The translations under genes were made by a program, and so were the position numbers. Source: Lentzea sp. (GTDB lineage Bacteria; Actinomycetota; Actinomycetes; Mycobacteriales; Pseudonocardiaceae). Taken from it: 6,935 bases of DNA. The first letter of the stretch is position 1. Every line of letters begins with the position of its first letter. A model generated the notes under the pieces. It ran no database searches. It saw only the letters and a program-made list of their open reading frames with translations, and was not told where the DNA came from. This document shows positions 6,909 to 6,935 of this stretch, one piece after another. Where the stretch lies: NCBI GenBank assembly GCA_030146905.1, contig JASLAV010000446.1, positions 1 through 6,935 on the forward strand. The letters run 5' to 3'.

Positions 6909-6916
6909 TCCAGACG

Positions 6917-6935
6917 AAAAGGCCCCCACCGCGTG
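6917..6935. terminator. Left arm of a second terminator, cut by the window end
   Basis: The last 19 bases begin with 16 bases (AAAAGGCCCCCACCGC) identical to the left arm of the terminator at 6654. If the matching right arm follows outside the window, this is a second hairpin of the same design, most likely ending a convergent minus-strand gene to the right. Only half is visible. Confidence 0.5.

Larger units (their letters stand above)
6689..6935. other. Intergenic tail without an intact gene
   Basis: No full gene, RNA gene or mobile element is recognised between the terminator and the window end. Bases 6689-6783 show nothing I can interpret. Bases 6784-6908 carry a probable broken coding fragment on the minus strand, and 6917-6935 look like the first arm of a second terminator; both are listed separately. 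Confidence 0.6.

Noticed and set aside
6689..6916. tRNA or other structured RNA gene in the tail
   Set aside because: I looked for a T-arm, a CCA end and cloverleaf pairing and found none. No SRP, tmRNA or RNase P landmark is visible.
6687..6929. 80-codon minus-strand frame as an intact small gene
   Set aside because: Only its first third has coding-like third-base bias; it starts inside a terminator arm and runs into the terminator of the neighbouring gene. It is better explained as a frameshifted remnant.

Overview
The window is chromosomal DNA of very high GC content with GTG starts and strong G/C bias at third codon positions. Gene content and order (nuoM, nuoN, polyprenyl synthase, then divergent rarD and a sunset-domain protein) point to a high-GC actinobacterium. 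By overall look I favour the Pseudonocardiales (Lentzea, Saccharothrix or Amycolatopsis type); that family-level placement is inference.

Layout. Bases 1-2508 (+) are the end of a nuo operon: the last 310 codons of nuoM and all of nuoN, which encode two antiporter-like proton-pumping membrane subunits of respiratory complex I. Just 19 bases later comes a polyprenyl diphosphate synthase (2528-3529, +), probably making the long isoprenoid tail of menaquinone, the electron acceptor of complex I. A small -10-like box before its GTG suggests it can also be transcribed separately as a leaderless mRNA. Its stop codon overlaps that of a convergent rarD-type EamA permease (3526-4476, -), and a hairpin just past the overlap may end the plus-strand transcript inside the rarD 3' end.

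A 121-base divergent intergenic region separates rarD from a 680-residue protein (4598-6640, +). That protein has one N-terminal membrane helix, a very long Pro/Glu-rich disordered middle and a C-terminal sunset domain of the type found in the mycobacterial channel accessory protein ArfC. It is the least understood gene here. A strong intrinsic terminator follows it. The last 250 bases hold no intact gene, but a short minus-strand stretch (6908 to 6784) has coding-like codon use broken by a frameshift. The window ends in what looks like one arm of a second terminator nearly identical to the first.

Most of the window is ordinary core metabolism and I see no mobile element, CRISPR array, RNA gene or defence system. 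The points worth a second look are the sunset-domain protein with its repeated short motifs and fresh 30-bp tandem duplication, the gene remnant near the end, and the convergent-stop hairpin.
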